From Streptomyces rishiriensis (lineage in GTDB: Bacteria; Actinomycetota; Actinomycetes; Streptomycetales; Streptomycetaceae): 64,000 bases of DNA. Made by a program: the position numbers and the translations under genes. Shown here in pieces: positions 1 to 8,538 of this stretch. The notes under the pieces were generated by a model. The model was not told the origin of the DNA. It saw nothing but the letters and a program-made list of their open reading frames with translations, and did not search any database. The stretch spans positions 106,024 through 170,023 of the forward strand of contig NZ_BEWA01000005.1 in the NCBI RefSeq assembly GCF_003112535.1, written 5' to 3'. Position 1 is the first letter of the stretch, and each line of letters begins with the position of its first letter.

Positions 1-83
1 GCGCCCTCGAGGTGGTCCCTTCCCCCGCCGGCCGGGGGTCCGCCTTGCCGCTCATGAGGGCGAGTCTCCCATGATCCGCTTCG

Positions 84-746
84 TCAGGAGGCGTCCGGGA
101 AGCCACTGACGCGCAGGGTGACGTTCAGCCGTCCGGTCAGACCCAGCCCGGCCGGGGCCGTGCCCGGCAGCACCCGCGGCACCCCGTGATAGGCGAGCCT
201 GGACGCTCCCCCGAACACGAACAGGTCGCCGCTGCGCAGTTCGACGTCCGTGTAGGGGCGGGTCCGCGTCCGTGTGTTGCCGAAGCGGAAGACGCAGGCG
301 TCGCCGAGGCTGAAGGAGACGACGGGCGCCGTGGCGCGCTCGTCGGCGTCACGGTGCATGCCCATCCGGGCGTCGCCCTCGTAGAAGTTGATCAACGCGA
401 TGTCGTAGGCGGCGCCGGCGGCCTCCGCCGGGCCCAGCGCGTCGGACACGGCGCGCCGGCCCAGCTCGCCCAGCCAGGCCGGGAAGGGTTTGACGGGCGT
501 GCCGTCGCCGTCGGCGACCGTGCGGGCGTAGGCGTACGGGTACCAGTGCCAACCCAGGCAGACCTGGCGCGCGGTCATGACGCCACCGCCGGGTGTGCGG
601 ACCGTGCGCAGGCCGGCCGGAGGGCGGGCCCACTCCCGGCAGGCCCGCAGCAGCTCGCGCTGACGGGCGGCGTCCAGCCAGTCGGGCAGATGCACCGCAC
701 CGGGCGCGACCTGCGCCCGCTCCCGCGGAAACAGCTCGGTGTCCAT
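84..746 (-). CDS. AlkB-like 2-oxoglutarate/Fe(II) dioxygenase
   Basis: A 220-residue protein of the AlkB family, which oxidatively demethylates alkylated bases using Fe(II) and 2-oxoglutarate. The iron ligands are visible as HRD (H131, D133) and H187 in YHGVPR, and the 2OG-binding arginines as R206 and R212 in RLNVTLR; the NFYEG stretch before the HxD motif is also typical. The ATG at 746 was chosen because the protein begins at the usual N-terminus of the family; the frame stays open far upstream only because of high GC. It is divergent from the RlmG-like gene across 66 bp. Family assignment is firm; substrate (DNA, RNA or other) is not shown. Confidence 0.9.
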   Translation of the reverse strand: MDTELFPRERAQVAPGAVHLPDWLDAARQRELLRACREWARPPAGLRTVRTPGGGVMTARQVCLGWHWYPYAYARTVADGDGTPVKPFPAWLGELGRRAVSDALGPAEAAGAAYDIALINFYEGDARMGMHRDADERATAPVVSFSLGDACVFRFGNTRTRTRPYTDVELRSGDLFVFGGASRLAYHGVPRVLPGTAPAGLGLTGRLNVTLRVSGFPDAS

Positions 747-812
747 GCCCCCATCCTCCTCCTCGTCTCCGGCACCCGGCCTGATCTGCGGCTCGGCTAG
801 CCTTGACCCACG

Positions 813-1964
813 ATGAACGACGCTATGACGACGCCGTGGGGCGAGGTCGCCCTGGCCCGCTTCCCCGAGGACCCGCGCGAGACGCTGCGCGCCTGGGACG
901 CCGCCGACGCGTATCTGCTCAGACATCTCGCGGCGCGGGACGTTCCGCCGTCCGGCGACGTGGTGGTGTTCGGCGACCGCTGGGGCGCGCTGGTCACGGC
1001 GCTCGCGGCGCACCGCCCGACCCAGATCACCGACTCGTGGCTGGGGCAGGAGGCGACTCGGGGGAACCTCGCGCGGGCCGGCGTCGAGACCGGCGCCGTG
1101 CGGCTGCTCACCACCCAGGACCCGGTGCCGGAGCGGATCGACGTGCTGCTGGTCAGGGTGCCCAAGAGCCTCGCACTGCTGGAGGACCAGCTGCTGCGGC
1201 TGGCGCCGGCCGTGCACGCGGACACCGTCGTCGTCGGCGCCGGCATGGTGAAGGAGATCCACACCTCGACGCTGCGGCTGTTCGAGCGGATCATCGGGCC
1301 GACCCGGACCTCTCTCGCCGAGCAGAAGGCGCGGCTGGTGTTCTGCACCCCGGATCCGTCGCTGAAGCGGCCCCGCAACCCCTGGCCGCACACCTACGAT
1401 CTGCCCGACGACGTCGGCGGCGCTCTTTCGGGCCGTCCGGTCGTCAATCACGCCGGAGTGTTCTGCGCCGAGCGGCTCGACATCGGCACCCGGTTCTTTC
1501 TGCGGCATCTGCCGAGGACGACGGGCGGGCGCCGGGTCGTCGACCTGGGCTGCGGCAACGGGATCGTCGGCACGGCGGTGGCGCTGGCCGACCCGGCCGC
1601 CGAGGTGCTGTTCACGGACGAGTCGTTCCAGGCGGTGGCGTCGGCGGAGGCCACCTACAAGGCGAACGGGGTGCCGGGGCACGCCGAGTTCCGGGTCGGC
1701 GACGGGCTGGCGGGGGTGGCGGACGGCAGTGTGGACGTCGTGCTGAACAACCCGCCGTTCCACTCCCACCAGGCCACGACGGACGCGACGGCGTGGCGCA
1801 TGTTCACCGGGGCGCGGCGCGCGCTGCGACCGGGCGGCGAACTGTGGGTGGTGGGCAACCGGCACCTGGGCTACCACGTCAAGCTGAAGCGGCTGTTCGG
1901 CGCCTGCGAGACGGTCGCCGGCGACCGCAAGTTCGTGGTGCTGAGGGCGGTCAGGCCCGGGTGA
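813..1964 (+). CDS. rlmG: RlmG-like 23S rRNA (guanine-N2) methyltransferase
   Basis: A 383-residue class I SAM-dependent methyltransferase that resembles E. coli RlmG (G1835 of 23S rRNA) along its whole length: an N-terminal catalytically inert methyltransferase-like half containing VPKSLALLEDQLL and EIHTSTLRLFERIIGPT, then a C-terminal active half with the SAM motif VVDLGCGNG near residue 243 and the amino-methylating NPPF motif near 312, ending GDRKFVVL. Length matches RlmG (about 378). Start ATG at 813; a second ATG at 825 is possible. Its 3' end overlaps the convergent aldolase gene by 14 bp. Assignment as RlmG orthologue is inference from similarity; target base is not provable here. Confidence 0.87.
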   Translation: MNDAMTTPWGEVALARFPEDPRETLRAWDAADAYLLRHLAARDVPPSGDVVVFGDRWGALVTALAAHRPTQITDSWLGQEATRGNLARAGVETGAVRLLTTQDPVPERIDVLLVRVPKSLALLEDQLLRLAPAVHADTVVVGAGMVKEIHTSTLRLFERIIGPTRTSLAEQKARLVFCTPDPSLKRPRNPWPHTYDLPDDVGGALSGRPVVNHAGVFCAERLDIGTRFFLRHLPRTTGGRRVVDLGCGNGIVGTAVALADPAAEVLFTDESFQAVASAEATYKANGVPGHAEFRVGDGLAGVADGSVDVVLNNPPFHSHQATTDATAWRMFTGARRALRPGGELWVVGNRHLGYHVKLKRLFGACETVAGDRKFVVLRAVRPG

Positions 1965-2793
1965 GCCCCACCCCGACGAGGATCCGCTCGACGGCGCGCG
2001 CCATGGCCTCGCGGCCGGCGCTCAGGTAGCGGCGGGCGTCGACCGCGTCGGGGTGCGCCTCCAGGTACGCGCGGATCGCGCCGGTCATGGCCTGGTTGAG
2101 CGCGGTGCCGACGTTGACCTTGGCGACGCCGCCGGCGACGGCCGCCCGCAGCTCGTGGTCGGGGACTCCGGAGGAGCCGTGCAGGACGAGCGGCACGTCG
2201 AGGGCCGCGCCCAGCCGCCCGATCAGTCGGTGGTCGAGGGCGGCCGTCCGGGCGGTCATCGCATGGACGCTGCCGACGGCCACCGCCAGGGCGTCCACCC
2301 CCGACTCCGTGACGAACGCGCGGGCCTCGTCCGGGTCCGTGCGGGCCCCGGCGACATGCGCCCCCTTGCCGCCGATCTCGCCCAGCTCCGCCTCGATCCA
2401 GAGCCCTTGAGCGTGCGCCCGGTCGGCGGCGGCGCGGGTCGCGGCGAGGTTGGCCTCGTACGGCAGCCGGGAGGCGTCGTACATGACGGAGCTGAAGCCC
2501 GCGTCGGCGGCCTGTCCGAGCAGTGGGTCGCTCTGGACGTGATCGAGGTGCAACGCGACCGGCACGAGGGCCCGTTCGGCGGCGACGGCGGCCGCACGGG
2601 CCAGCGGCAGCACCCGCCCCTGACGGAACCTGACGGCGTTCTCGCTGACCTGGAGCACGACGGGTGCGCCGGCCGCCTCCGCCCCCGCGACGACGGCCTC
2701 GACGTGTTCCAGCGTGATGATGTTGAAGGCCGCGACGGCGGTCCGGGCCGCGCGGGCCCGGGTGACCAGCTCGCCGGTGGTGGTGAGAGGCAC
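1951..2793 (-). CDS. Class II ketose-bisphosphate aldolase (KbaY/GatY-like)
   Basis: A 280-residue class II zinc aldolase of the fructose/tagatose-bisphosphate type. Zn ligands are seen in LHLDHVQ (HLDH), in the conserved glutamate loop EAELGEIGG, and in LVLHGSSGVPD; VNVGTAL near the C-terminus is the phosphate-binding segment. The GTG start at 2793 is preceded by GAGGAG. It lies 125 bp downstream of a SIS-domain sugar isomerase on the same strand, so the two may act together on an amino-sugar or ketose phosphate (isomerise, then cleave), as in aga/gat-type loci. Whether the substrate is fructose-, tagatose- or another ketose bisphosphate cannot be told from sequence. Confidence 0.88.
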   Translation of the reverse strand: MPLTTTGELVTRARAARTAVAAFNIITLEHVEAVVAGAEAAGAPVVLQVSENAVRFRQGRVLPLARAAAVAAERALVPVALHLDHVQSDPLLGQAADAGFSSVMYDASRLPYEANLAATRAAADRAHAQGLWIEAELGEIGGKGAHVAGARTDPDEARAFVTESGVDALAVAVGSVHAMTARTAALDHRLIGRLGAALDVPLVLHGSSGVPDHELRAAVAGGVAKVNVGTALNQAMTGAIRAYLEAHPDAVDARRYLSAGREAMARAVERILVGVGLTRA

Positions 2794-2918
2794 GGCGTCT
2801 CCTCTTCGGGTGCTTCCGGAGTTTCGCGTGCTGGGGACGCCTGAGGCGCTTGGGACGCTTGGCCGCGTTGGGGTGCTTGGCCGCGCTCGGGGTGCTCGGG
2901 GCGCTTCGGCGCTGGGCC
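2794..2918. repeat. Degenerate GC-rich direct repeats between isomerase and aldolase genes
   Basis: The 125-bp spacer holds tandem imperfect copies of units such as gcgCTTGG and CTTGGCCGCGttgg (about 2850-2910), with repeated gggtgct words. No gene is evident. It may be simple slippage-derived DNA; it probably separates the two genes without a terminator. Confidence 0.6.
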
Positions 2919-3800
2919 TCAGGGGGCGAGGATCACCGAGCGGGCGAGGTGGCGCGGGCGGTCCGGATCGAGGCCGCGCGCGGCGGCGAGTGCGACGGCG
3001 AGGCGCTGGGCCCGGACCAGTTCGGCGAGGGGGTCCAGAGTTCCGGCGACCCACAGCGCGCCGGTGGCGCGCACTTCCTCGGCGAGGCCGTGCGGCGCCT
3101 CCCCGAACATCCAGACGGCCGTGCCCTCGGCGCTGATGCTGATGGGACCGTGCCGGTACTCCATGGCGGAGTAGGCCTCCGTCCAGGACAGCGAGGCCTC
3201 GCGCATCTTCAGCGCGGCCTCGTTCGCGAGGCCGACCGTCCACCCCCGCCCCAGGAAGGTGAACTGCGCGCAGTCCGCGAGGCCTTGGGGCAGCGGCTCG
3301 GCGAGCGCGGTGCGAGCGTCCTCGACGACGGCGCCGGTGTGCAGTCCCAGGTGGGTGCGGAGCAGGGTGAGCGCGGTGGTGGCGAACCGGGTCTGCACGA
3401 CGGAGCGTTCGTCGGCGTGGTCCAGGACGACGACGTGGTCGGCGGCGGTCGCGACCGGGGTGTCCGGGTCGGCGGTGATGGCGGTCGTGGCGGTGCGTCC
3501 ACGCAGCCGGGCGAGCAGGTCGAGGACCTCGGTGGTGGTTCCGGAGCGGGTCAGGGCGACCACCCGGTCGTAGCGGCGGCCGTGCGGGAACTCCGAGGCG
3601 GCGAAGGCGTCCGTCTCGCCGTGCCCCGCGCCCTCGCGCAGGGCTGCCGCGGCCTGGGCCATGTAGCAGGAGGTGCCGCACCCCACGAGCGCCACCCGCT
3701 CCCCGGGCTTCGGCAACTCCTCGGCGTGCCCGGCGGCTTCGGTCGCGGCCCGGTTCCAGCACGCGGGCTGGTCGGCCAGTTCGTCCTCGACGTGCGTCAT
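2919..3800 (-). CDS. SIS-domain sugar-phosphate isomerase/deaminase (AgaS/GlmS-C-like)
   Basis: A 293-residue protein made of two SIS (sugar isomerase) domains. The first contains VALVGCGTSCYMA and the phosphate-loop SGTTTE; the second contains FLGRGWTVGLANEAALKMRE and EYRHGPIS, the signature of the isomerase half of GlmS and of AgaS-type proteins. No N-terminal glutaminase domain is present, so it should isomerise or deaminate an amino-sugar phosphate without glutamine. Start ATG at 3800 is preceded by GAGAGGTGG; upstream GTG/ATG codons lack such a site. The aldolase gene downstream on the same strand suggests a shared catabolic route. Exact substrate is unknown. Confidence 0.82.
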   Translation of the reverse strand: MTHVEDELADQPACWNRAATEAAGHAEELPKPGERVALVGCGTSCYMAQAAAALREGAGHGETDAFAASEFPHGRRYDRVVALTRSGTTTEVLDLLARLRGRTATTAITADPDTPVATAADHVVVLDHADERSVVQTRFATTALTLLRTHLGLHTGAVVEDARTALAEPLPQGLADCAQFTFLGRGWTVGLANEAALKMREASLSWTEAYSAMEYRHGPISISAEGTAVWMFGEAPHGLAEEVRATGALWVAGTLDPLAELVRAQRLAVALAAARGLDPDRPRHLARSVILAP

Positions 3801-3976
3801 GCCCCACCTCTCGCCGACGGTGTCGTGCATGCACGGTAGAGGCGGTCTTCGAACCACGACAACCGTGCGGGCGGTCCGGGCCGCGCCGGGGAGGTGAGCC
3901 GACCGGCGGCGCGCCCCGCGCGGAGACGGGGCCCCGGACTTCGGCGCGCCGGGCCGCGAGGGCGGTCACGGCGGTC

Positions 3977-4017
3977 CGGGACTCCGGGCCGGCGGCGCGC
4001 GCCTGCCCGGAGTCCCG
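3977..4017 (-). terminator. Terminator hairpin downstream of htpG
   Basis: A perfect 13-bp inverted repeat, CGGGACTCCGGGC (3977-3989) and its complement (4005-4017), with a 15-nt loop, lies just past the htpG stop codon (4026) on its transcript. This is a typical actinobacterial intrinsic-type hairpin without a T-tract. Confidence 0.7.
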
Positions 4018-4025
4018 AATTGTGG

Positions 4026-5963
4026 CTACAGCGCGCGTTCCAGGTGGTCGGCGACCAGCTTCACGAAGCGGCCGGGCTCCTTGGGCCGGCCGCCTTCGGC
4101 GAGGACCGCCAGCCCGTGCAGCAGTTCCGCGGTCTCGGCGAGCCCCGCGCGGTCCTCACGCTCGTTGTACGCCTGGTTCAGGCCCTTCACGAGCGCGTGG
4201 TCCGGGTTGAGTTCGAGGATCCGGCGGGCACGCGGCACCTCCTGCCCCATCGCGCGGTACATGTTCTCCAGCGCCGGGGTGAGATCGTGCGCGTCGGAGA
4301 CGATGCAGGCCGGGGACACCGTCAGGCGCGACGACAGCCGCACCTCCTTGACGTCCTCGTCCAGGTGCTCCTTCATCCAGCCGAGCAGCGCCGCGTACTC
4401 CTCGCCCTGCTTCTCCCGCTCGCCGTCGGCCTTCTCGTCGTCCTCCCCGCCGAGGTCGACCTCGCCCTTGGCCACCGACCGCAGCGGCTTGCCCTCGAAC
4501 TCGCCGACCGCGTCGACCCACACCTCGTCGACCGGGTCGGTGAGGAGCAGGACCTCGATGCCCTTGGCCCGGAACGCCTCCATGTGCGGGGAGTTCTCGA
4601 TGCTCTGCCGGGACTCGCCGGTCAGGTAGTAGACGGCGTCCTGTCCGTCCTTCATCCGCTCCACGTAGCTCTTCAGCGTGGTCGGCTCGTCCTCGCTGTG
4701 CGTGGTCGCGAACGACGAGACCGCGAGGAGGGTCTCGCGGTTGTCGGAGTCGGTCAGCAGCCCTTCCTTCAGGACGGCGCCGAACTCCCGCCAGAACGTG
4801 GCGTAGCGCTCGGGAGCCGCGGTCATCATGTCCTTGACGGTGGACACGACCTTCTTGGTCAGCCGGCGCTGCATCATCCGGATGTGCCGGTCCTGCTGGA
4901 GGATCTCGCGGGAGACGTTGAGCGAGAGGTCCGCCGCGTCGACCACGCCCTTGACGAAGCGCAGATACGGCGGCAGCAGCGCCTCGCAGTCGTCCATGAT
5001 GAAGACGCGCTTCACATACAGCTGCACTCCGCGCTTGTAGCCCTGGTTGTACAGGTCGTGCGGGGCGTGCGAGGGGACGAACAACAGCGCCTGGTACTCG
5101 AAGGTGCCCTCCGCCTGGAGCCGGATCGTCTCCAGCGGTTCGCGCCAGTCGTGGCTGATGTGCTTGTACAGCTCGTGGTACTCGTCTTCGGACACGTCCT
5201 CGCGCGAGCGCGCCCACAGCGCCTTCATCGAGTTCAGCGTCTCGGGTTCGCGCGCGGCGCCGGCCTCGTCGTCGGACCCGTCGGCGGTGTCGCCGGCGCC
5301 GGGAGCGGCCGCCTTGGGCGCCATCCGGATCGGCCAGGTGATGAAGTCGGAGTAGCGCTTGACGATCTCCCTGATCGTCCGGTCCGACGTGTAGTCGTGC
5401 AGCTGGTCGTCGGAGTCGGCCGGCTTCAGGTGCAGGGTGACGGTCGTGCCCTGCGGGGCGTCCTCCACCCGCTCCAGGGTGTACGTGCCCTCGCCGCGCG
5501 AGGACCAGCGGGTGCCATGGCCCTCGCCGGCCCGCCGGGTCAGCAGCGTCATCTCGTCGGCCACCATGAAGCCGGAGTAGAAGCCGACGCCGAACTGCCC
5601 GATGAGCCCCTCGGCCCCGGCCTCGTCCTGCGCCTCGCGCAGTTCCTGGACGAACCTGGCCGTGCCCGAGTTGGCGATCGTGCCGATCAGCCGGCCGACC
5701 TCGTCGTAGGACATGCCGATGCCGTTGTCGCGCACCGTCAGGGTGCGGGCCTCGGTGTCGGTCTCGATGTCGATGTGCAGGTCGGAGACGTCGGCGTCGA
5801 GCGTGTCGTCCCGCAGCGCGGCCAGGCGCAGCTTGTCCAGCGCGTCGGAGGCGTTGGAGACGAGCTCGCGGAGAAAGACGTCCTTGTTCGAGTAGACCGA
5901 GTGGATCATCAACTGGAGCAGCTGACGGGCCTCTACCTGGAACTCAAACGTTTCGGTCGACAT
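4026..5963 (-). CDS. htpG: Molecular chaperone HtpG (Hsp90)
   Basis: A 645-residue bacterial Hsp90. The N-terminal GHKL ATPase domain shows [13 protein letters not shown] (the ATP/Mg asparagine), DNGIGM, and the glycine-rich lid [12 protein letters not shown]; the middle domain has NVSREILQQ with the catalytic-loop arginine and the C-terminal dimerisation domain follows. An acidic insertion ([12 protein letters not shown]) lies before the middle domain. ATG at 5963 (MSTETFEFQ) is the standard start; GAGG lies 14 nt upstream. It is monocistronic with a strong hairpin after the stop. Confidence 0.97.
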
Positions 5964-6102
5964 GATGCGCGTGTACCTCACAGTTCCGGAGTCTCCTGGA
6001 CGGGCGACAGCCACTCTAAAACACCAAGTCAGCTCGGGCCGCCCGGTGTTCTGATCACGCTCGTCAGCGGTCGCCGGCGGTCGTCGGCAGCACCGGCGGT
6101 CG

Positions 6103-6951
6103 TCAGCGCATGAGCGCGCCGCGCACGGTGAGGCCGTAGCCGACGCGCAGCCGGCGCAGTTCCCACAGGGCGACGGCGGTCACCGAGAAGGGGGCGCCCA
6201 GCACGAGCGCGACCCGCGGCGGCCCCGGCACGCCTTCGTACGCCCCGGTCAGCACGTCGACGAGCGCCATCTCCCACACGAGGACCAGCGCCAGCAACGG
6301 CGGAACCGTCTCGTGGATGTCCGCGGTGCGGAACACGTGCGTGAGGGACATCCCGATGCCGTACGCGACGAACGGCAGGACCCAGACCAGCATGAACAGG
6401 ACGACGACGACGGTGACCGCCACCGTCACCGGGCCGGTGGCGAGCCGCCCGTCCAGGAGACCGCTGAGCACGGCGGCCGGGAAGAGGGCGACGCCGCCGA
6501 TCAGCGCCAGGATCGAGCCGAACGGCTTGCGGGCCCGCCTCAGCAGTTCCCGCCTCGCCGGGGGACGGGCCCTGCCGATCAGCACGCCGACGACCACCGG
6601 AAAGGTCACCGACAGGACGAGGACGGCGTTCCAGGACTGGTCGAGCCGGTCGTCCGCGAGGTCCTCCACGGACGCGGCGAGTTTGTAGGAGAACGTCACC
6701 CACACCACCGCGGCCAGCCCGACGAGGGTGCGGATGCGCTGCATACGGGCGACCGCCGGATCGTCGACCCGGCCGGGCCGCGACGGGCGGAAGACCTTGC
6801 GGCCGGCCGCGACGGGGCCGGCCGCGTTCCACAGGCGCCGCAGCGGCCCGATCCGCCGCACGGGCGGCGGCGTCGGCTGCGGGCCGTACGGGCCGTAGGG
6901 GCGGTAGGGGTCGTGGGGCGGTCGGCCGCCCTGCTGGTTCCAGGCGTTCAT
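6103..6951 (-). CDS. Integral membrane protein with proline-rich N-terminus, unknown function
   Basis: A 282-residue protein that I do not recognise by function. Residues 1-60 are soluble and rich in Gly, Pro and Tyr (PYRPYGPYGPQPTPPP), followed by about six hydrophobic segments (around 72-92, 105-125, 145-170, 178-205, 222-240 and 245-265) separated by short Arg-rich loops. This layout resembles many actinobacterial envelope proteins with a cytosolic Pro/Tyr-rich tail. Start ATG at 6951. It is transcribed away from the isomerase-like gene at 7288. Confidence 0.65.
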   Translation of the reverse strand: MNAWNQQGGRPPHDPYRPYGPYGPQPTPPPVRRIGPLRRLWNAAGPVAAGRKVFRPSRPGRVDDPAVARMQRIRTLVGLAAVVWVTFSYKLAASVEDLADDRLDQSWNAVLVLSVTFPVVVGVLIGRARPPARRELLRRARKPFGSILALIGGVALFPAAVLSGLLDGRLATGPVTVAVTVVVVLFMLVWVLPFVAYGIGMSLTHVFRTADIHETVPPLLALVLVWEMALVDVLTGAYEGVPGPPRVALVLGAPFSVTAVALWELRRLRVGYGLTVRGALMR

Positions 6952-7287
6952 GAGTTCGACTCCCCCGAGTCGCGGCTGACGATTTCCGGCGCGTCGCGGA
7001 ATCCTAGTGGCCGTATCGGCGCTTGCCGGAGAGTCGCCGGGATCAGCGCGGAATCTCCTCCACCTCAGTGAATCCGTCGGCACGGCCCCACCGGAGCCTC
7101 CTGGACGACGCGGTGGCACCCCTGGTGAACCCGAGGCGCAGCGAGTCGCCTGCGGCGTCGTGGGCCACGCCCGCGTACCGGCCGTCGGACCGTTCGCTCT
7201 CCGCGTCGAACCGGGGGCCTGGGCGACGTCCGGCCCGGCACCGGATATTCCTCCCCTCGATCGCACTCCATCCGGCAGACTCCCCCC
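6952..7287. other. 336-bp divergent intergenic region
   Basis: Holds the presumed promoters of the membrane protein (minus) and the mycothiol-dependent isomerase-like gene (plus). I see no convincing open frame, no strong inverted repeat and no clear consensus promoter in it. Confidence 0.5.
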
Positions 7288-8034
7288 ATGGAGACTGCCG
7301 AGTTCATCCGCGTCGTGGACCGGGAGGGCCGCTCGCTGGCCGCCGCGGCGGCGCAGGCCGGCCTCGACGCGAAGGTGCCGACCTGTCCGCAGTGGCAGGT
7401 GAAGGAGCTGCTGCGGCACACGGGCGCGGTGCATCGCTGGGCGACCTCGTTCGTCGCCGGGGGTCACACCTCGTTCCTTCCCTTCGGGGAAGCGCCGGAC
7501 CTCGACGGCGAACCGCTGCTGGACTGGTTCCGCGAGGGGCATCTGCGGCTGGTCGACACCCTGTCCGACGCGTCCGCCGACGTGGTGTGCTGGCATTTCC
7601 TGCCCGCCCCCTCGCCGCTCGCGTTCTGGGCCAGACGGCAGGCCCACGAGACGGCCGTGCACCGCGTGGACGCCGACGCGGCCCGCGGCCGCGACATCGA
7701 GGAGGCCGCCCGGGACATGGACGCCGGGTTCGCGGCGGACGGGATCGACGAACTGCTGCGCGGCTTCCACGCGCGCGCCAAGAGCAGGGTGCGCACGGAG
7801 GAGCCCGCGGTGCTGAGGGTGCGGGCGACCGACACGGCCGACGCCGTGTGGACCGTGCGCCTGTCGGCCGAACCGCCCGTGACGGAACGCGGCTCCGCGG
7901 GGGCCGCCGACTGCGAGGTGTCCGGTCCCGCGGCCGCGCTCTATCTGTCGCTGTGGAACCGGCTGCCGCTGCCCGCCGTGTCCGGCGACGCCTCGCTCGC
8001 GACGCTGTGGCGGGAGCGGTCGGGCGTGAACTGA
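7288..8034 (+). CDS. Maleylpyruvate isomerase-family, mycothiol-dependent enzyme (DinB-like)
   Basis: A 248-residue protein of the actinobacterial DinB-like superfamily that includes mycothiol-dependent maleylpyruvate isomerase. The putative metal site is visible as H44 and H49 in LLRHTGAVHRW and H120-E121/H125 in AHETAVHRVDAD, the pattern of the N-terminal metal-binding four-helix bundle; a smaller C-terminal domain (from about residue 150) carries the WTVRLSAEP strand region. Members usually use mycothiol as thiol cofactor. The actual substrate is unknown; gene context (MarR/MFS genes next door, opposite strand first) gives no firm lead. Confidence 0.82.
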   Translation: METAEFIRVVDREGRSLAAAAAQAGLDAKVPTCPQWQVKELLRHTGAVHRWATSFVAGGHTSFLPFGEAPDLDGEPLLDWFREGHLRLVDTLSDASADVVCWHFLPAPSPLAFWARRQAHETAVHRVDADAARGRDIEEAARDMDAGFAADGIDELLRGFHARAKSRVRTEEPAVLRVRATDTADAVWTVRLSAEPPVTERGSAGAADCEVSGPAAALYLSLWNRLPLPAVSGDASLATLWRERSGVN

Positions 8035-8047
8035 CCTGCCGCGGCCG

Positions 8048-8452
8048 TCAGTCGGCGAGCATGCGGGTCAACACCGCGCGCTGCACGGGCTTCACGTCGG
8101 CGTGCCGTGTGCGGCCCTTCGCCGTCAGGGCGACCCGGACTCCCCTGCGGTCCTCCGCGCACAGCCCGCGCTCGACCAGACCGTCCTTCTCCAGCCGGGC
8201 GACGAGACGCGACAGCGCGCTCTGACTGAGGTGGACCCGCTCGGCGATCTCCTGCACCCGATAGGCGCACGAGCCGTCCGGCGCGGGCGACTCGGCGAGA
8301 ACGTCCAGTACCTCGAAGTCGCTTGCGCACAGGCCGTGCCGGTGCAGCGCCCGGTCGAGTTCGCACTGGGTGCGCGCGTGCAGGGCCAGCATGTCCCGCC
8401 ACTGCTCCACGAGCGCCTGTTCGTTCCCGGTCCCGCCCCTCGTCGCCGCCAT
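8048..8452 (-). CDS. MarR-family transcriptional regulator
   Basis: A 134-residue winged-helix regulator. The recognition region reads RVHLSQSALSRLVARLEKDGLVER followed by the wing ..DRRGVRVALTAKGR, standard for MarR proteins that repress efflux or stress genes and are released by small ligands. ATG at 8452 chosen; a GTG at 8461 is in frame. It is divergent from the MFS exporter gene, and the 86-bp interval carries two GCATTnAATGC palindromes, so it most likely represses both itself and the exporter. Confidence 0.92.
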   Translation of the reverse strand: MAATRGGTGNEQALVEQWRDMLALHARTQCELDRALHRHGLCASDFEVLDVLAESPAPDGSCAYRVQEIAERVHLSQSALSRLVARLEKDGLVERGLCAEDRRGVRVALTAKGRTRHADVKPVQRAVLTRMLAD

Positions 8453-8490
8453 GGGGCGCACCGTAGCAGAAAGCAGAGTTCATTGCATCC

Positions 8491-8525
8491 GCATTAAATG
8501 CTGCCGCATTCAATGCATGTGCATG
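8491..8525. promoter_or_regulatory. Double palindromic operator between marR and MFS genes
   Basis: Two perfect 5-1-5 palindromes of the same form, GCATTAAATGC (8491-8501) and GCATTCAATGC (8506-8516), are spaced 15 bp centre to centre, followed by TGCATGTGCATG (8514-8525). An additional ATTGCAT half lies at 8482-8488. Position between divergent marR and exporter genes makes these the likely MarR binding sites; this is inference. Confidence 0.72.
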
Positions 8526-8538
8526 TAGTGTCTTCGCC

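Noticed and set aside
84..1877. A 597-codon open frame including the AlkB-like protein
   Set aside because: Only the last 220 residues resemble a protein family; the rest is antisense to the RlmG-like gene. The start was moved to 746.
3840..3860. A possible DasR (dre) site GGTCTTCGAACCAC upstream of the SIS isomerase
   Set aside because: Only the TTCGAA centre is symmetrical and the arms do not match the dre consensus well enough to support amino-sugar control.
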